From Chitiniphilus eburneus (GTDB lineage: Bacteria; Pseudomonadota; Gammaproteobacteria; Burkholderiales; Chitinibacteraceae), in contig NZ_SUMF01000001.1 in NCBI RefSeq assembly GCF_005048205.1, positions 372,001 through 436,000 of the forward strand: a stretch of 64,000 nucleotides of DNA, read 5' to 3'. A program made the translations under genes and the position numbers. The notes beneath the pieces were generated by a model. The model searched no databases. It had not been told where the DNA came from and saw only the letters and a program-made list of their open reading frames with translations. Positions 1 to 10,758 of this stretch are shown in pieces (position 1 is the first letter of the stretch; every line of letters starts with the position of its first letter).

Positions 1-776
<776 letters not shown>

Positions 777-1856
777 TTACCGTCTCTCTTGCCGCCACAA
801 CAGCAGCAACGCAACCACCATGAACAGCAGCGTTGGAATAGACACGACCAGCGGTGGCGGCCAGTTGTTGAGCTGCCCCAGGTAGACCACCACCCGGTTG
901 AGGAAGTGGAATGCCAGGCCGGCCAGGATGCCGACAAACAGGTGAGCACCCACATTGGCGGAGCGACGTTGCGATTGAGCGAACGGCAGGGCGATCACCA
1001 TCATCGACAGACAGGCGAGCGGATAGAACAACTTGCCCCACAGCGCGAGTTCGTAACGGCTGGTCTGCTGCTTGTTGCGCTTGAGGTGGTCGATATAGCG
1101 GTACAGCGACTGTGCCGACATCTGGCCCGGCTCCACCAGCAGCACCGCCAGCATTTCCGGCGTGATCGAGGTCTTCCATTCCAGCTTGGCCGGTACGACC
1201 ACCTGCACGGCCTGCATGTCCTTGGCGAAGCGGGTTTCGCGCGGGCCGGTCAGTTCCCAGCGACCATTGCCCACGTAATGCCCTTCCAGACCCTCGATGA
1301 TGCGGTTCAGCGTCATCCCCTCGCCCAGTTCATAGATGCGCACGCCCAGTACGGTCAGGTCGGGCAGCATCTCCCCGATATTGACGATCTGCCGGTCATC
1401 CTTCACCCATACGCCGGAGCGGAACTCACCTACCAGCATCTTCTTGGTGGCCGATAGCCGATGCTGATTGGCCATGCGCTCGGCCTGCGGCACGATGAAC
1501 TCGCCCAGCGCCACCGTGGCCATGGCATAGGCGATGCCGGCCAGCAGCAGCCAGACCAGCAGGCGCAGCACCGACACGCCGGAGGAGCGCATCACGGTCA
1601 GCTCGGAATGCCCGGCCAGATTGGCCAGCGCAAAGATGGCGCCGATCAGCACCGCGATCGGCATCAGGTCATACGCATTGCCCGGCGTGCGCAGCAGCAC
1701 GAAGATCACCGCATCGGCCAGCCGATAACCGCCTTCACCCAGGTTGGACAGTTCGGCGATGAAGTCGAAAAAGGTATACAGCCCGAGCAACCCCAGCAGC
1801 GTGAACGCCACGAAGAGTGTCAGTTCCTTGAACAGATAGCGTGCCAGCAGGCTCAT
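777..1856 (-). CDS. lptG: LPS export ABC transporter permease LptG
   Basis: Inner-membrane permease that, with LptF and the LptB ATPase, extracts lipopolysaccharide and passes it to the LptC-LptA bridge. At 359 residues it has the family size, with membrane segments at about 10-35, 55-80 and 95-120 and a cluster near the C-terminus, flanking a periplasmic beta-rich domain. The N-terminus MSLLARYLFKEL is typical. Its ATG overlaps the lptF stop codon in an ATGA arrangement at 1853-1856, so the two are probably translationally coupled in one operon. Confidence 0.95.
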   Translation of the reverse strand: MSLLARYLFKELTLFVAFTLLGLLGLYTFFDFIAELSNLGEGGYRLADAVIFVLLRTPGNAYDLMPIAVLIGAIFALANLAGHSELTVMRSSGVSVLRLLVWLLLAGIAYAMATVALGEFIVPQAERMANQHRLSATKKMLVGEFRSGVWVKDDRQIVNIGEMLPDLTVLGVRIYELGEGMTLNRIIEGLEGHYVGNGRWELTGPRETRFAKDMQAVQVVVPAKLEWKTSITPEMLAVLLVEPGQMSAQSLYRYIDHLKRNKQQTSRYELALWGKLFYPLACLSMMVIALPFAQSQRRSANVGAHLFVGILAGLAFHFLNRVVVYLGQLNNWPPPLVVSIPTLLFMVVALLLLWRQERR

Positions 1857-2917
1857 TTGGCGGACCTCAGCCGGCTACGCCAGCGATACATCCACACCGT
1901 GATGCCGAGTGCCACCCCATGCAACGGCCACATGCCCAGCCACACCGGCACCTTGCCGGTTGCGATCCAGACCTGGCCCAGGTTGATGCAGTTGTAATAA
2001 AAGAAATACAGGAAGGCGGCGAACAACAGATTGAAGGCCCGCCCACCGCGCGGATTGAAGAACGCCATCGGCACCGCGGCCAGCGACAGGATCAGTGCCG
2101 AAATCGGCAGGCCCATCCGCCAGGCCAGCTCGGCCTGATGCTCCAGCGTGGGGCTGGCCCACAGCTCGGTACTCTGCATCGAACGGGTGGAGGTGCTGGT
2201 GGCGCTGCGCGTATCCTGCTCGACCAGCAGCGTGGCCTTCTGAAAGTTGAGGATTTCGTATTCCTCACTGCCAGGTGCCCCCGAATAGGCACGGCCATCG
2301 CCCAGCCACAGCCAGCGTTCGCCATCGGCGCCGAGCGTCAGCCCGCCTCGCTGCGCCAGAATCACCGAGGTCTTGTCCTCGCGACGAATCTGTACGAACA
2401 CATTGCTGCCAGTGGCGCCCTCGCCGAAGTTCTCGACGAAATAGACCCGATCCGAACCGGCGGATTCGCGAAACACGCCGGGGGCCACCTGCGTCACCTC
2501 CTGGCGCGACAGCGATTCCTTGCGGAACTCATCGCCCTTCTTCATCGCCCATGGCGAGACGAACAACGACAGCAGCGCGATCAGGATCATGATGGGGACG
2601 GCGAACTCCAGCACCGGCGCGATGAAGCTGCGCACCGAACGACCGCTGGCAAACCAGATGACCATTTCATTGTCGCGCCACATCCGCATCATCACCGACA
2701 ACACAGCGGCGAACAGCATCAGCGACAGCAGCGTCGGCAGGTAGCGGATGGAGGTAAACCCCATCATCGCCCACACCGCGCCGGACGCGAGCGAGCCGAC
2801 GGCGGCCTGGCCGAGGAAGCGGACAATCTGGGTCGTCATGACCAGCAGCAGCACCACGATGAACACGGCGAGCGCCACCCATGACATCTCATGGATCAGG
2901 CTTTTTCGAAAAAGCAT
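1853..2917 (-). CDS. lptF: LPS export ABC transporter permease LptF
   Basis: Partner permease of LptG in lipopolysaccharide extraction from the inner membrane. I chose the ATG at 2915-2917, giving MLFRKSLIHEM and 354 residues, because the family begins just before the first membrane segment. A longer frame from 2980 would add 21 residues that look unlike the family. Membrane helices lie near the N-terminus (about 13-35, 50-75 and 95-125) and again in the last 100 residues, with a periplasmic domain between. The gene is divergent from pepA. Confidence 0.94.
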   Translation of the reverse strand: MLFRKSLIHEMSWVALAVFIVVLLLVMTTQIVRFLGQAAVGSLASGAVWAMMGFTSIRYLPTLLSLMLFAAVLSVMMRMWRDNEMVIWFASGRSVRSFIAPVLEFAVPIMILIALLSLFVSPWAMKKGDEFRKESLSRQEVTQVAPGVFRESAGSDRVYFVENFGEGATGSNVFVQIRREDKTSVILAQRGGLTLGADGERWLWLGDGRAYSGAPGSEEYEILNFQKATLLVEQDTRSATSTSTRSMQSTELWASPTLEHQAELAWRMGLPISALILSLAAVPMAFFNPRGGRAFNLLFAAFLYFFYYNCINLGQVWIATGKVPVWLGMWPLHGVALGITVWMYRWRSRLRSAK

Positions 2918-3219
2918 GCGTTTTTGACTTATGCAGGGGGCTGGGAAATAATCGGGCGAACCCTGTAAGAACCTGTTCAAACCGCGCTGAGCGGTGGTTG
3001 TCCCGCAGTGGGATCGGATGCAAAAAACGCTCGTTCACGCCAAGCGACGACGGCCTTGCTTCCGTTTTCTTGCCGGGCATCCAGTTCGCCCAGACCTGAA
3101 CCGGCATCCAGACAAGCAGGCACACCCAAAACCGCATCGGCGTAGCCCTTTGCGCGCAGCATGCCCAGGCACTCCCGGGCTTTGCTGCGACACCCGGAAC
3201 AAGCCCCAGGAGATTCGCC
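2918..3219. other. Intergenic region between divergent lptF and pepA
   Basis: About 300 bp without a gene I can support. It must hold the divergent promoters of lptFG (minus) and the pepA operon (plus). A stretch near 3050-3200 is open on both strands; its minus-strand frame contains a CxxC-like pair, but codon third positions are mixed and no start or family match is evident, so I do not call it. Confidence 0.5.
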
Positions 3220-4713
3220 GTGGAATTTAGCATAAATCCAGTCAGCCCCGACAAAGCCACCGCCAACAGCCTGCTGGTGCCGGTGTTCGGGGACAAGCTG
3301 TCCAGTGGGCTGGAAAAGCTGGATCAGGCCACCGCGGGCGCGCTGAGCGCACTGCTGGCCGGGGGTGAACTGGCGGCCAAGGCCGGAAGCGTGCTGACCT
3401 CGCACGTGCCCCTGGCCGGCAGGCTGGTACGGGTGACCCTGCTGCAATGGGGCGAACAACCGCAAGCCGCGGATCTGCGCACGGCCGCCGCGGCCGGCGC
3501 ACGCGCGCTGCTGGCCGGCAAATCCACCGATGCCGATGTGTTGCTGGCCCTGCCCAAGGGCATCGATTCATCCGAAGTCATCGCCGCGCTGGCGCAGGCC
3601 GTCGTGGTCGAGCAATACCGTTTCGACGACTTCAAATCCAACCCCGATCCCCGCCCCGCGCTCACCCATGTGAATTTTGCGGTTGCCCGCAAATCCGACG
3701 TCGCCCTGGCCGAGGCGGGCCTGGCGCGCGGCGAAGCGGTCGGACACGGCATGAATCTGACGCGCCAGCTCGGCAATCTGCCGGCCAATGTCTGCACGCC
3801 GACCTACCTCGCCGAGGAGGCGCTGCGCCTGGGCAAGCAACAAGGCCTGAAAGTGCAGGTACTCGATCAGCCGGAGCTGGAAAAGCTGGGCATGGGTTCC
3901 TTCCTCGCGGTCGCCAAGGGCTCGGTGGAGCCGCCGAAGCTGATCGTGCTGGAATACCGCAACGGCAAGAAGGGCGCCAAGCCCGTGGTACTGGTCGGCA
4001 AGGGCATCACCTTCGACTCGGGCGGCATCTCGCTCAAGCCGGGCGAAGGCATGGACGAAATGAAATACGACATGTGCGGTGCCGCCACCGTACTGGGCAC
4101 GATGCAGGCCGCCGCGCAACTGGCCTTGCCGATCAACCTGGTCGGCGTGATCGCCACCTGCGAGAACATGCCGGCCGGTAATGCCAACAAACCGGGCGAC
4201 ATCATCAAGAGCATGGCCGGATTGAGCATCGAAGTCCTGAATACCGACGCCGAAGGCCGCCTGATCCTGTGCGATGCGCTGACCTACGCCGCGCGTTTCG
4301 AGCCGGAAACGGTGATCGATATCGCCACGCTGACCGGCGCCTGCATCATCGCGCTGGGCCATGTGGCCACCGGCCTCTATGCGAACGACGAAACCCTCGC
4401 CGACGAGCTGTTGCAGGCCGCCGATCACACCGGCGACAAGGCGTGGCGTCTGCCGTTGTGGGACGATTACCAGGAGCAGTTGAAATCCAACTTCGCCGAT
4501 CTGGCCAATATCGGCGGCCGGCCAGCCGGGTCGGTCACTGCGGCCTGCTTCCTGGCACGCTTCACCAAGGACTACCGCTGGGCGCACCTGGATATCGCGG
4601 GCACCGCCTGGAAATCCGGCGCTGCCAAGGGCGCCACGGGACGACCGGTGCCGCTGCTGGTCGAGTTCCTGTCCGGGCGCGCCCGACAGGGCAGCGCCAA
4701 GAAAACGAAATAA
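3220..4713 (+). CDS. pepA: Leucyl aminopeptidase (M17 family)
   Basis: Cytoplasmic two-metal aminopeptidase that removes N-terminal residues from peptides; relatives of PepA can also bind DNA. The 497 residues match the family. The C-terminal catalytic domain shows the metal and catalytic lysine motif VGKGITFDSGGISLK (lysine about 261) and the signature NTDAEGRLIL with catalytic arginine about 347. The start is preceded by the ribosome site CAGGAG and is followed by the expected N-terminal domain. It leads a plus-strand run with holC and an unknown gene, 5 bp before holC. Confidence 0.96.
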   Translation: MEFSINPVSPDKATANSLLVPVFGDKLSSGLEKLDQATAGALSALLAGGELAAKAGSVLTSHVPLAGRLVRVTLLQWGEQPQAADLRTAAAAGARALLAGKSTDADVLLALPKGIDSSEVIAALAQAVVVEQYRFDDFKSNPDPRPALTHVNFAVARKSDVALAEAGLARGEAVGHGMNLTRQLGNLPANVCTPTYLAEEALRLGKQQGLKVQVLDQPELEKLGMGSFLAVAKGSVEPPKLIVLEYRNGKKGAKPVVLVGKGITFDSGGISLKPGEGMDEMKYDMCGAATVLGTMQAAAQLALPINLVGVIATCENMPAGNANKPGDIIKSMAGLSIEVLNTDAEGRLILCDALTYAARFEPETVIDIATLTGACIIALGHVATGLYANDETLADELLQAADHTGDKAWRLPLWDDYQEQLKSNFADLANIGGRPAGSVTAACFLARFTKDYRWAHLDIAGTAWKSGAAKGATGRPVPLLVEFLSGRARQGSAKKTK

Positions 4714-4718
4714 ACAGG

Positions 4719-5162
4719 ATGGACGTTACCTTCTACTTCAACGTAAAACACCGCGAGCAGGCACTCTGCCAACTGGTCGGCAAGGCGCTGGCCCAGCGCC
4801 TGAGTGTCAATGTGCTCGCCGCCAGCGAGCGGGACGCGCACGGGCTGGACCGGCTGTTGTGGGAGGTACCGCAAACCGGCTTCTTGCCCCATTGCGCGGC
4901 GGATGACCCCCTCGTCGCGGTCACCCCCATCGTCGTCGATCATCGCGCGGCCCTGCTGCCGCAACGCCCCACCCTGTTCAACTGGACCGACGGTGTGCCA
5001 GAAGGCCACGCCCGCTATGAGCGTATCGTGGAAATCGTCGATCGCAGCGACGAGGCGCGCGAGCAGGCGCGCCTGCGCTGGCGGGGCTATGTCGCGGCCG
5101 GCATCACGCCCAAGGCCGTGGACATGCTCGAACTCGCAGCACAACGGCAGGCCTCGGCATGA
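4719..5162 (+). CDS. holC: DNA polymerase III chi subunit
   Basis: Chi subunit of the clamp-loader complex; it pairs with psi and contacts single-strand-binding protein during replication. The protein has 147 residues, the usual length, and starts MDVTFYFNVKHREQALCQL. The central segment GLDRLLWEVPQTGFLPH and the following pattern are typical of chi. The ATG at 4719 lies just after the pepA stop with a weak AGG site. The TGA overlaps the next ATG, so translation of the downstream gene is probably coupled. Confidence 0.92.
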   Translation: MDVTFYFNVKHREQALCQLVGKALAQRLSVNVLAASERDAHGLDRLLWEVPQTGFLPHCAADDPLVAVTPIVVDHRAALLPQRPTLFNWTDGVPEGHARYERIVEIVDRSDEAREQARLRWRGYVAAGITPKAVDMLELAAQRQASA

Positions 5163-6412
5163 CGGACCTGGACGACAGCGTCAGCCCGCTATTCAACAAG
5201 ATGGATGCCCTCATGGCGCGCCATCGCGGATCGAGCGCCAGCGGGCCGCAGGACGAACACATCCCCGTGCTGACCGATATCCTGGATGACGATATTCCGG
5301 TCCTGACCGAAGTGGTTGCGGCGGCGGCGCCCGCTCCCCAGCCAGCCCCGGCGGCGGATAATTCCGGGCTGATGTTCCACCCGGACGACTTCCTGCCTCC
5401 GCCTCGCGCACCTGTTCCACCACCGGTCGTCACGCCCGCCCCAGCCACCGCCGCGCCGGCCGTGTTCCTCGACCTGCCCTTGCTCGACCTCGATGCCTTG
5501 CTGACCGACCCGGCCCCCTTCGGGCCGGCTGAGGAAACCGCGATGCCGCAAGGGGCCGCACTGGAGGCGGACGTCGCCCCAGCGGAAACCGCCGAAACCG
5601 TCGATTACCCGACCCTGGTGTGGGAGGACGACGCCACGCCCGCACCAGAACCCTCGATCGCTGCCGCCCCGATCGAATCGTTCGAAGTGGATGAGGAAAT
5701 CACCGCCTCGCCTTCCGTCGCCGGATTCGAAGTCATTGAGCACGGCGACGAATACGCGTTTGATTTTCCGGAAGTTGCTGCTCAGGCCGAAGCGGAGCAC
5801 ACCGAGCCGGAACAGGTTCCCGCGCCCGCGAACCTCGCGCCATCGCAGCGCGAGTTCCAGACCGCCTCCATTCCCCCGGCGGATCGGGAAGCACCGTACA
5901 TCGCTCCTGTGCCGGATAGCCGGGCCATCGAAGCCGAACCGGTGCCGCAGGCGACGGCCCCCACCACCTGGACAGTACCGGCGCCGGCCGAAACGCCGGC
6001 CGAGGATCACTGGGCGTCCGCCGCCGACCTGCGGGTGGAACTGGCCGCCGAACCCGCCATCGAGTTCGATCTCAATGCTTTCATCGCCGCCCCCGCACCA
6101 GTCATGGCCCCCCCGCAAGCCCAGCCGGCGATCGAGCCACCACAACCCACGGAGCCGCCGCCCCCACCCAAGCTGGACGTGGCGACCATCGAGGAACTGA
6201 CTGCCGGCGTCGCCGCGCACCTAGCCGTGGATATCGCCATGGAAGTGGATCGCCTGTCGCGCCAGCATTTCAAGACATTGATGAGCACCCTGTACGCCGA
6301 AGCCGCCCATACCCTGGCCACGCAAATCGGTCATGAACTGGAAGCACGACTGGCACCGCGCGTCGCGGAGTTGGTACGTGACGAGTTGCGGCGGCGCCAG
6401 TTGCTCGATTGA
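5159..6412 (+). CDS. Pro/Ala-rich acidic protein, DUF2486-like
   Basis: Function unknown. The 417-residue protein has three parts. An N-terminal stretch to about 55 carries the repeated motif IPVLTDI/IPVLTEV, which resembles betaproteobacterial DUF2486 proteins. A long low-complexity middle, about 55-335, is rich in Pro, Ala and Glu. A predicted helical C-terminal segment of about 75 residues is charged and ends in RRRQLLD. There is no signal peptide or membrane segment. The holC-to-valS position is where I recall DUF2486 genes lying. The family link rests on the N-terminal motif and context; a search would settle it. Confidence 0.72.
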   Translation: MTDLDDSVSPLFNKMDALMARHRGSSASGPQDEHIPVLTDILDDDIPVLTEVVAAAAPAPQPAPAADNSGLMFHPDDFLPPPRAPVPPPVVTPAPATAAPAVFLDLPLLDLDALLTDPAPFGPAEETAMPQGAALEADVAPAETAETVDYPTLVWEDDATPAPEPSIAAAPIESFEVDEEITASPSVAGFEVIEHGDEYAFDFPEVAAQAEAEHTEPEQVPAPANLAPSQREFQTASIPPADREAPYIAPVPDSRAIEAEPVPQATAPTTWTVPAPAETPAEDHWASAADLRVELAAEPAIEFDLNAFIAAPAPVMAPPQAQPAIEPPQPTEPPPPPKLDVATIEELTAGVAAHLAVDIAMEVDRLSRQHFKTLMSTLYAEAAHTLATQIGHELEARLAPRVAELVRDELRRRQLLD

Positions 6413-6419
6413 TCGCATT

Positions 6420-6450
6420 GAAAAAGCCGGCATTCGCCGGCTTTTTTTTG
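6420..6450 (+). terminator. Rho-independent terminator after the pepA-holC run
   Basis: The inverted repeat GCCGGC-attc-GCCGGC, preceded by an A run and followed by eight T, lies a few bases after the stop at 6412. The A run makes it potentially active for the minus-strand operon that ends at 6466. Confidence 0.88.
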
Positions 6451-6465
6451 GTGGGTGGAAGTGAC

Positions 6466-6777
6466 TCACGCGCCTGCGGCGCGTGCCGCGCGGCGGCGGG
6501 CGAAGAACTGCCGGATCAACGTTGCCGCCTTCCACGCGCCAATGCCGATGGGAATCAGCCGGGAAAGCAGGTTCAGCTTGTTACCGGCAACCAGCCCGGC
6601 CACCAGGGTGAGCAACTTGGCAGGCTGGAACAGCCCCAGAAAACCGTCGCGTCCGCCCCGACGGAATGGCGCCCGAATGTCGTACAGGCTGGCGGACAGC
6701 TCGACACGGTGCAGTTCCGCTTCCAGTTGCAGCAGACGCTTGCGCGCCTCACGGTTACTTCTCGCGGCTTGGCTCAT
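6466..6777 (-). CDS. YqjK-like small membrane-associated protein
   Basis: A 103-residue protein starting MSQAARSNREARKRLL at the ATG 6775-6777, which overlaps the stop of the upstream yqjE-like gene in an ATGA arrangement. The first 35 residues are basic and helical. A hydrophobic stretch follows at about 50-85, and the tail is Arg/Ala-rich. Its position as third gene after YqjD- and YqjE-like proteins matches the yqjDEK order of enterobacteria, which is the main reason for the name; sequence similarity alone would be weak. Confidence 0.7.
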   Translation of the reverse strand: MSQAARSNREARKRLLQLEAELHRVELSASLYDIRAPFRRGGRDGFLGLFQPAKLLTLVAGLVAGNKLNLLSRLIPIGIGAWKAATLIRQFFARRRAARAAGA

Positions 6778-7145
6778 GACAGCAGGCGCTCCCGATCTCG
6801 ACGCAACTCTTCCATGGTGACGGCAAATGGCGTCGGCCCCCGGGCAAACCCGGCCCAGGCCATCCAGATCAATCCCGCGCCCAATGCCAGGAACACCACG
6901 CCTGCACCGGCCAGCACGGCAATGCGCCATTCGGCGGGCAGGGCCAGCACCAGCGCGCTGGCCAGCGCCACCAGGCACATCACCAGCAGTCCCGCGCCGA
7001 CAAAACCCAGCACGAGCGTTCGCAGCACGCGTTCCCGCGCTTCTTCCAGCTCGATGGCAAAGATGCCGAGGTGGGCATGCAGCAGCCCGATCAGGCTGGC
7101 AGCCAGCCGATGGAAAGGCCGAAAGGTATCTTTATATTCACTCAT
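6774..7145 (-). CDS. YqjE-like phage-holin-family membrane protein
   Basis: A 123-residue inner-membrane protein of the holin_3_6/YqjE family. An amphipathic N-terminal helix (about 10-40, including HLGIFAIELEEARER) precedes two close membrane segments at about 45-70 and 75-100, then a short charged tail. Despite the family name there is no prophage here. Its neighbours are YqjD-like and YqjK-like genes, a set known from stress-related membrane operons. The exact role is unknown. Confidence 0.83.
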   Translation of the reverse strand: MSEYKDTFRPFHRLAASLIGLLHAHLGIFAIELEEARERVLRTLVLGFVGAGLLVMCLVALASALVLALPAEWRIAVLAGAGVVFLALGAGLIWMAWAGFARGPTPFAVTMEELRRDRERLLS

Positions 7146-7234
7146 GAAAACCCGCTCGCGGCTCTGAGAATCGACTCCGATCCCCGCATCGGGGGCGCCG
7201 TTCCGGACGGAACGCCGCGTGCCCCGGCACGGAA

Positions 7235-7262
7235 CGATAAAACAGGCGGCTTGCGCCGCCCG
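7235..7262 (-). terminator. Hairpin with T run between yqjD-like and yqjE-like genes
   Basis: On the minus strand GGCGGC-GCAA-GCCGCC is followed by TGTTTTATC. It lies about 95 bp after the yqjD-like stop and 90 bp before the yqjE-like start. It may end or attenuate the yqjD transcript, so yqjD would be made in excess of the downstream genes. Confidence 0.6.
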
Positions 7263-7355
7263 TTCTGCTGAACACCGCGTTCACTCTCGATGATCTCCGG
7301 CAATCGCCGGGCGAAGCCGTTACCGACTCGCGCACACCGGTGTCCAGCGGGAGGA

Positions 7356-7667
7356 TCACCGACGCGACACCAGCAGGCCCAGCAGGAAGCCAACGCCTGC
7401 CGCCACACCCACCGAGGTCCAGGGGTTTTCATGAACGTATTCGTCGGTGGCCTTGGCCGCGACGCGTGCCTTGTCGGCGACCAGCTTCTCGGCTTCGATC
7501 AGCTTGGTCTTGGCAGCGGACAGGTTGGCGACGATCTTGTCGCGCAGCGCCTGGGCCTCTGCACCGCCCGCCTGGGTCACATCCTTGAGCATGGTTTCGG
7601 TATCGGAAATCACGGTACGCAGATCGTCGAGCAGTTCGTCCTGGTCGGCTTTCAGTTTTTCGCTCAT
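7356..7667 (-). CDS. ElaB/YqjD/DUF883-family membrane-anchored protein
   Basis: A 103-residue protein of the ElaB/YqjD family, which in E. coli are C-terminally anchored inner-membrane proteins that bind ribosomes in stationary phase. A long charged helix (about 1-75) precedes the family-type end NPWTSVGVAAGVGFLLGLL and two arginines. The ATG at 7665-7667 has an excellent ribosome site, AAGGAG, 7 bases upstream, so the longer frame is rejected. Ribosome binding here is inferred from the family. Confidence 0.88.
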   Translation of the reverse strand: MSEKLKADQDELLDDLRTVISDTETMLKDVTQAGGAEAQALRDKIVANLSAAKTKLIEAEKLVADKARVAAKATDEYVHENPWTSVGVAAGVGFLLGLLVSRR

Positions 7668-7851
7668 GGCCTTTCTCCTTGGTTGTGGATGTCGTGAAAC
7701 AAATCTGAACGATCGCGCCGTGAGGCGCACCTCTTACATCTTCGGAAAAAAAACCTCCAAAGCCCAGGCAAAGTAAATAGTGCATCCGACAACACGGCTG
7801 GTGCGATAGAAGCTGTCTGAGGCTAGCACCCCGGATTGGCTGGCTTGCCGG

Positions 7852-7857
7852 TATAAT
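7852..7857 (+). promoter_or_regulatory. Putative -10 box for valS
   Basis: A perfect TATAAT 36 bp before the valS ATG, in a locally AT-richer stretch. No convincing -35 hexamer lies 16-18 bp upstream, so an activator or weak -35 would be needed. The predicted leader is about 30 nt. Confidence 0.5.
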
Positions 7858-7893
7858 TTGCTGTTTTTCACCGAATTTCCGAACCCTTCCCCC

Positions 7894-10671
7894 ATGACCA
7901 CTGCCCTGGAACAACTCGCCAAGAGTTTCGAACCCGCCGCGATCGAAGCCGCCTGGTATCCGCGCTGGGAATCCGCGCATTACTTCAGCCCCAGCATGGA
8001 CGCGAGCGCACCGTCGTTCGCCATCCAGCTACCGCCGCCCAATGTGACCGGCACGCTGCACATGGGTCATGCCTTCAATCAGACCATCATGGACGGTCTG
8101 ACGCGTTATCACCGCATGCGCGGCGACAACACGCTGTGGTTGCCCGGTACCGATCACGCCGGGATCGCCACCCAGATCGTGGTGGAACGCCAGTTGGCCG
8201 GCCAGGGCATCTCTCGCCACGACATGGGGCGGCCCGCCTTCATCGAGAAAGTATGGGAATGGAAGCAGCAATCGGGCGATACCATCACCAGCCAGATGCG
8301 ACGCATGGGCGCGTCGGTCGACTGGGGCCGCGAATACTTCACGATGGACGACAAGATGTCGGGCACCGTGACCGAGGTGTTTGTCCGCCTGTATGAACAA
8401 GGCCTGATCTATCGCGGCAAGCGCCTGGTCAACTGGGACCCCTTGCTGGGTACCGCTGTTTCCGATCTGGAAGTGAACAGCGAAGAGGAAGACGGCCATC
8501 TCTGGCATATCCACTACCCGCTGGCGCAAGGCGAGGGTCACCTGACCGTGGCCACCACCCGTCCGGAAACCATGCTGGGCGACGTGGCCGTGATGGTCCA
8601 TCCGGAAGACGAACGCTATGCACACCTGATCGGCCAATCGGTGAAGCTGCCGCTATGCGACCGGGAGATTCCGATCATCGCCGACGATTACGTCGATCGC
8701 GAGTTCGGTACTGGCGTGGTGAAGGTCACCCCGGCGCACGATTTCAACGACTACGCGGTCGGTCAGCGCCATGACCTGCCGCAGATCGCCATCCTCACGC
8801 TGGATGCCAAGATCAACGATAACGCCCCGGCCGCCTATCGCGGCATGGACCGCTTCGCCGCCCGCAAGCAGATCGTCGCTGACCTGGAGGCTGGCGGTTT
8901 CCTCGCCGAGATCAAGAAACACAAGCTGATGGTGCCGCGCTGCGAACGCACCGGCCAGGTGATCGAGCCGATGCTCACCGATCAATGGTTCGTCGCGATG
9001 AGCAAGACCGACGAAACCGGCAAGAGCATCACGCAGAAAGCGCTGGAAGTCGTGGAAAACGGCGAAGTGCAGTTCGTGCCCGGAGACTGGGTGAACACCT
9101 ATTACGCGTGGCTGAAGAACATCCAGGACTGGTGCATCAGCCGTCAATTGTGGTGGGGCCACCAGATTCCGGCGTGGTACGACGACGAAGGCAACGTCTA
9201 CGTCGCCCGCGACGAAGCCGAGGCCAGTGCCAAGGCCGGCGGCCGCGCCCTCAAGCGCGACGATGACGTGCTCGATACCTGGTTCTCATCGGCACTGGTG
9301 CCGTTCTCCTCGCTGGGCTGGCCGCAGGAAACGCCGGAACTCAAGGCGTTCCTGCCATCCTCGGTACTGGTTACCGGCTACGACATCATCTTCTTCTGGG
9401 TCGCCCGGATGATCATGATGACCACGCACTTCACCGGCAAGGTACCGTTCAAGCATGTCTACGTGCATGGGCTGGTGCGGGACGGCGAAGGCAAGAAGAT
9501 GTCCAAGTCCGAGGGCAACGTGCTCGATCCGGTGGACCTGATCGACGGCATCGCGCTGGAACCCTTGCTGGAAAAACGCACGACCGGCCTGCGCCGCCCG
9601 GAAAAGGCGCCTCAGGTCGCGGCCAAAACGCAGAAGGAGTTCCCCGAAGGTATTCCGGCCTACGGCGTCGATGCGGTGCGCTTCACCTTCGCATCGCTGG
9701 CATCGCTGGGCCGCTCGATCAACTTCGACCAGAAACGCTGCGAAGGCTATCGCAACTTCTGCAACAAGCTGTGGAACGCCACGCGCTTCGTGCTGATGAA
9801 CGTGGAAGGCCGCGATTGCGGGCTGGAGGCTGGCGCCGAGCTGGATTACGGCTTTGCTGACCGCTGGATCATCGGTCGCCTTCAGGAGGCCGAAAAAGCC
9901 GTCACGCTGGCGCTCGACACCTTCCGTTTCGACCTGGCCGCGCAGGCCATCTACGAATTTGTCTGGAACGAGTACTGCGACTGGTACATCGAACTGGCCA
10001 AGGTTTCCACGCAACACGGCAGCGAGGCGCAGCAACGCGCCACCCGCCGCACCCTGATCCGCGTACTGGAAACCATCCTGCGCCTGACCCATCCGATCAT
10101 GCCCTTCATCACCGAGGAGCTGTGGCAGGTGGTCGCCCCGCTGGCAGGCAAGAAGGAGGTCGATTCGCTGATGGTGGCACGCTGGCCGCAAGCCGACGAG
10201 AGCAAGATCGATCCGGCTGCGACCGCGACGGTGGACGCATTGAAGGCACTGGCCTTCGCCGCGCGCAACCTGCGCGGCGAGATGGGCCTGTCGCCGGCAC
10301 AGAAAGTGCCGCTGTTCCTGGAAGGGCCGGCATCGCTGGCGCAGTTCAGCGCCTACCTGCTGCCGCTGGCCAAGCTGTCCGAGGTGCATGTGGTGGAACG
10401 CCTGCCCGAAGACGACGATGCCCCGGTCGCCATGGCCGGCAGCATCCGCCTGATGCTGAAGGTGGAAGTGGACAAGGCGGCGGAAGCTGCTCGCCTGTCC
10501 AAGGACATCGCCAGGACCGAGGAGGGTTTGTCCAAGATGCGCGCCAAGCTGGAAAAGCCCGGCTACATCGACAAGGCCCCCGCCCACCTGGTGGAAAAGG
10601 ATCGTGCCCAGGTGGCGGAACTGGAGGATCGCCTCGGCAAGCTGCAAGGCCAGTTGCAGAAACTGCGCTGA
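7894..10671 (+). CDS. valS: Valyl-tRNA synthetase
   Basis: Class I synthetase that charges tRNA-Val and edits mischarged threonine. The 925 residues fit the family. The HIGH motif appears as LHMGH at residues 55-59 and the KMSKS motif at 535-539. The editing domain lies between them (about 200-360). A tRNA-binding helical domain follows, and the last 60 residues form the valyl-specific C-terminal coiled coil ([20 protein letters not shown]). I chose the ATG at 7894 ([14 protein letters not shown]); a longer frame from 7858 overlaps the putative promoter. Confidence 0.97.
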   Translation: MTTALEQLAKSFEPAAIEAAWYPRWESAHYFSPSMDASAPSFAIQLPPPNVTGTLHMGHAFNQTIMDGLTRYHRMRGDNTLWLPGTDHAGIATQIVVERQLAGQGISRHDMGRPAFIEKVWEWKQQSGDTITSQMRRMGASVDWGREYFTMDDKMSGTVTEVFVRLYEQGLIYRGKRLVNWDPLLGTAVSDLEVNSEEEDGHLWHIHYPLAQGEGHLTVATTRPETMLGDVAVMVHPEDERYAHLIGQSVKLPLCDREIPIIADDYVDREFGTGVVKVTPAHDFNDYAVGQRHDLPQIAILTLDAKINDNAPAAYRGMDRFAARKQIVADLEAGGFLAEIKKHKLMVPRCERTGQVIEPMLTDQWFVAMSKTDETGKSITQKALEVVENGEVQFVPGDWVNTYYAWLKNIQDWCISRQLWWGHQIPAWYDDEGNVYVARDEAEASAKAGGRALKRDDDVLDTWFSSALVPFSSLGWPQETPELKAFLPSSVLVTGYDIIFFWVARMIMMTTHFTGKVPFKHVYVHGLVRDGEGKKMSKSEGNVLDPVDLIDGIALEPLLEKRTTGLRRPEKAPQVAAKTQKEFPEGIPAYGVDAVRFTFASLASLGRSINFDQKRCEGYRNFCNKLWNATRFVLMNVEGRDCGLEAGAELDYGFADRWIIGRLQEAEKAVTLALDTFRFDLAAQAIYEFVWNEYCDWYIELAKVSTQHGSEAQQRATRRTLIRVLETILRLTHPIMPFITEELWQVVAPLAGKKEVDSLMVARWPQADESKIDPAATATVDALKALAFAARNLRGEMGLSPAQKVPLFLEGPASLAQFSAYLLPLAKLSEVHVVERLPEDDDAPVAMAGSIRLMLKVEVDKAAEAARLSKDIARTEEGLSKMRAKLEKPGYIDKAPAHLVEKDRAQVAELEDRLGKLQGQLQKLR

Positions 10672-10692
10672 GCAAGCGGTAGTTGAAGCAGA

Positions 10693-10719
10693 ACGGGCTG
10701 CCTGCGCAGCCCGTTTTTC
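10693..10719 (+). terminator. Terminator after valS
   Basis: CGGGCTGC-ctgc-GCAGCCCG followed by TTTTTC, 22 bp after the valS stop. Confidence 0.88.
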
Positions 10720-10758
10720 ATTACCGATGCACCATGCCGTCCGCGACGATCACGCGGC

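Noticed and set aside
2977-3210. Minus-strand frame with a CxxC-like motif between lptF and pepA
   Set aside because: Codon third positions are mixed, the frame runs into antisense of pepA, and there is no start signal. It may be a remnant, but I cannot support it.
6774-7145. Prophage holin
   Set aside because: The holin-family label fits only by domain name; the neighbours are yqjD- and yqjK-like host genes and no phage genes are present.
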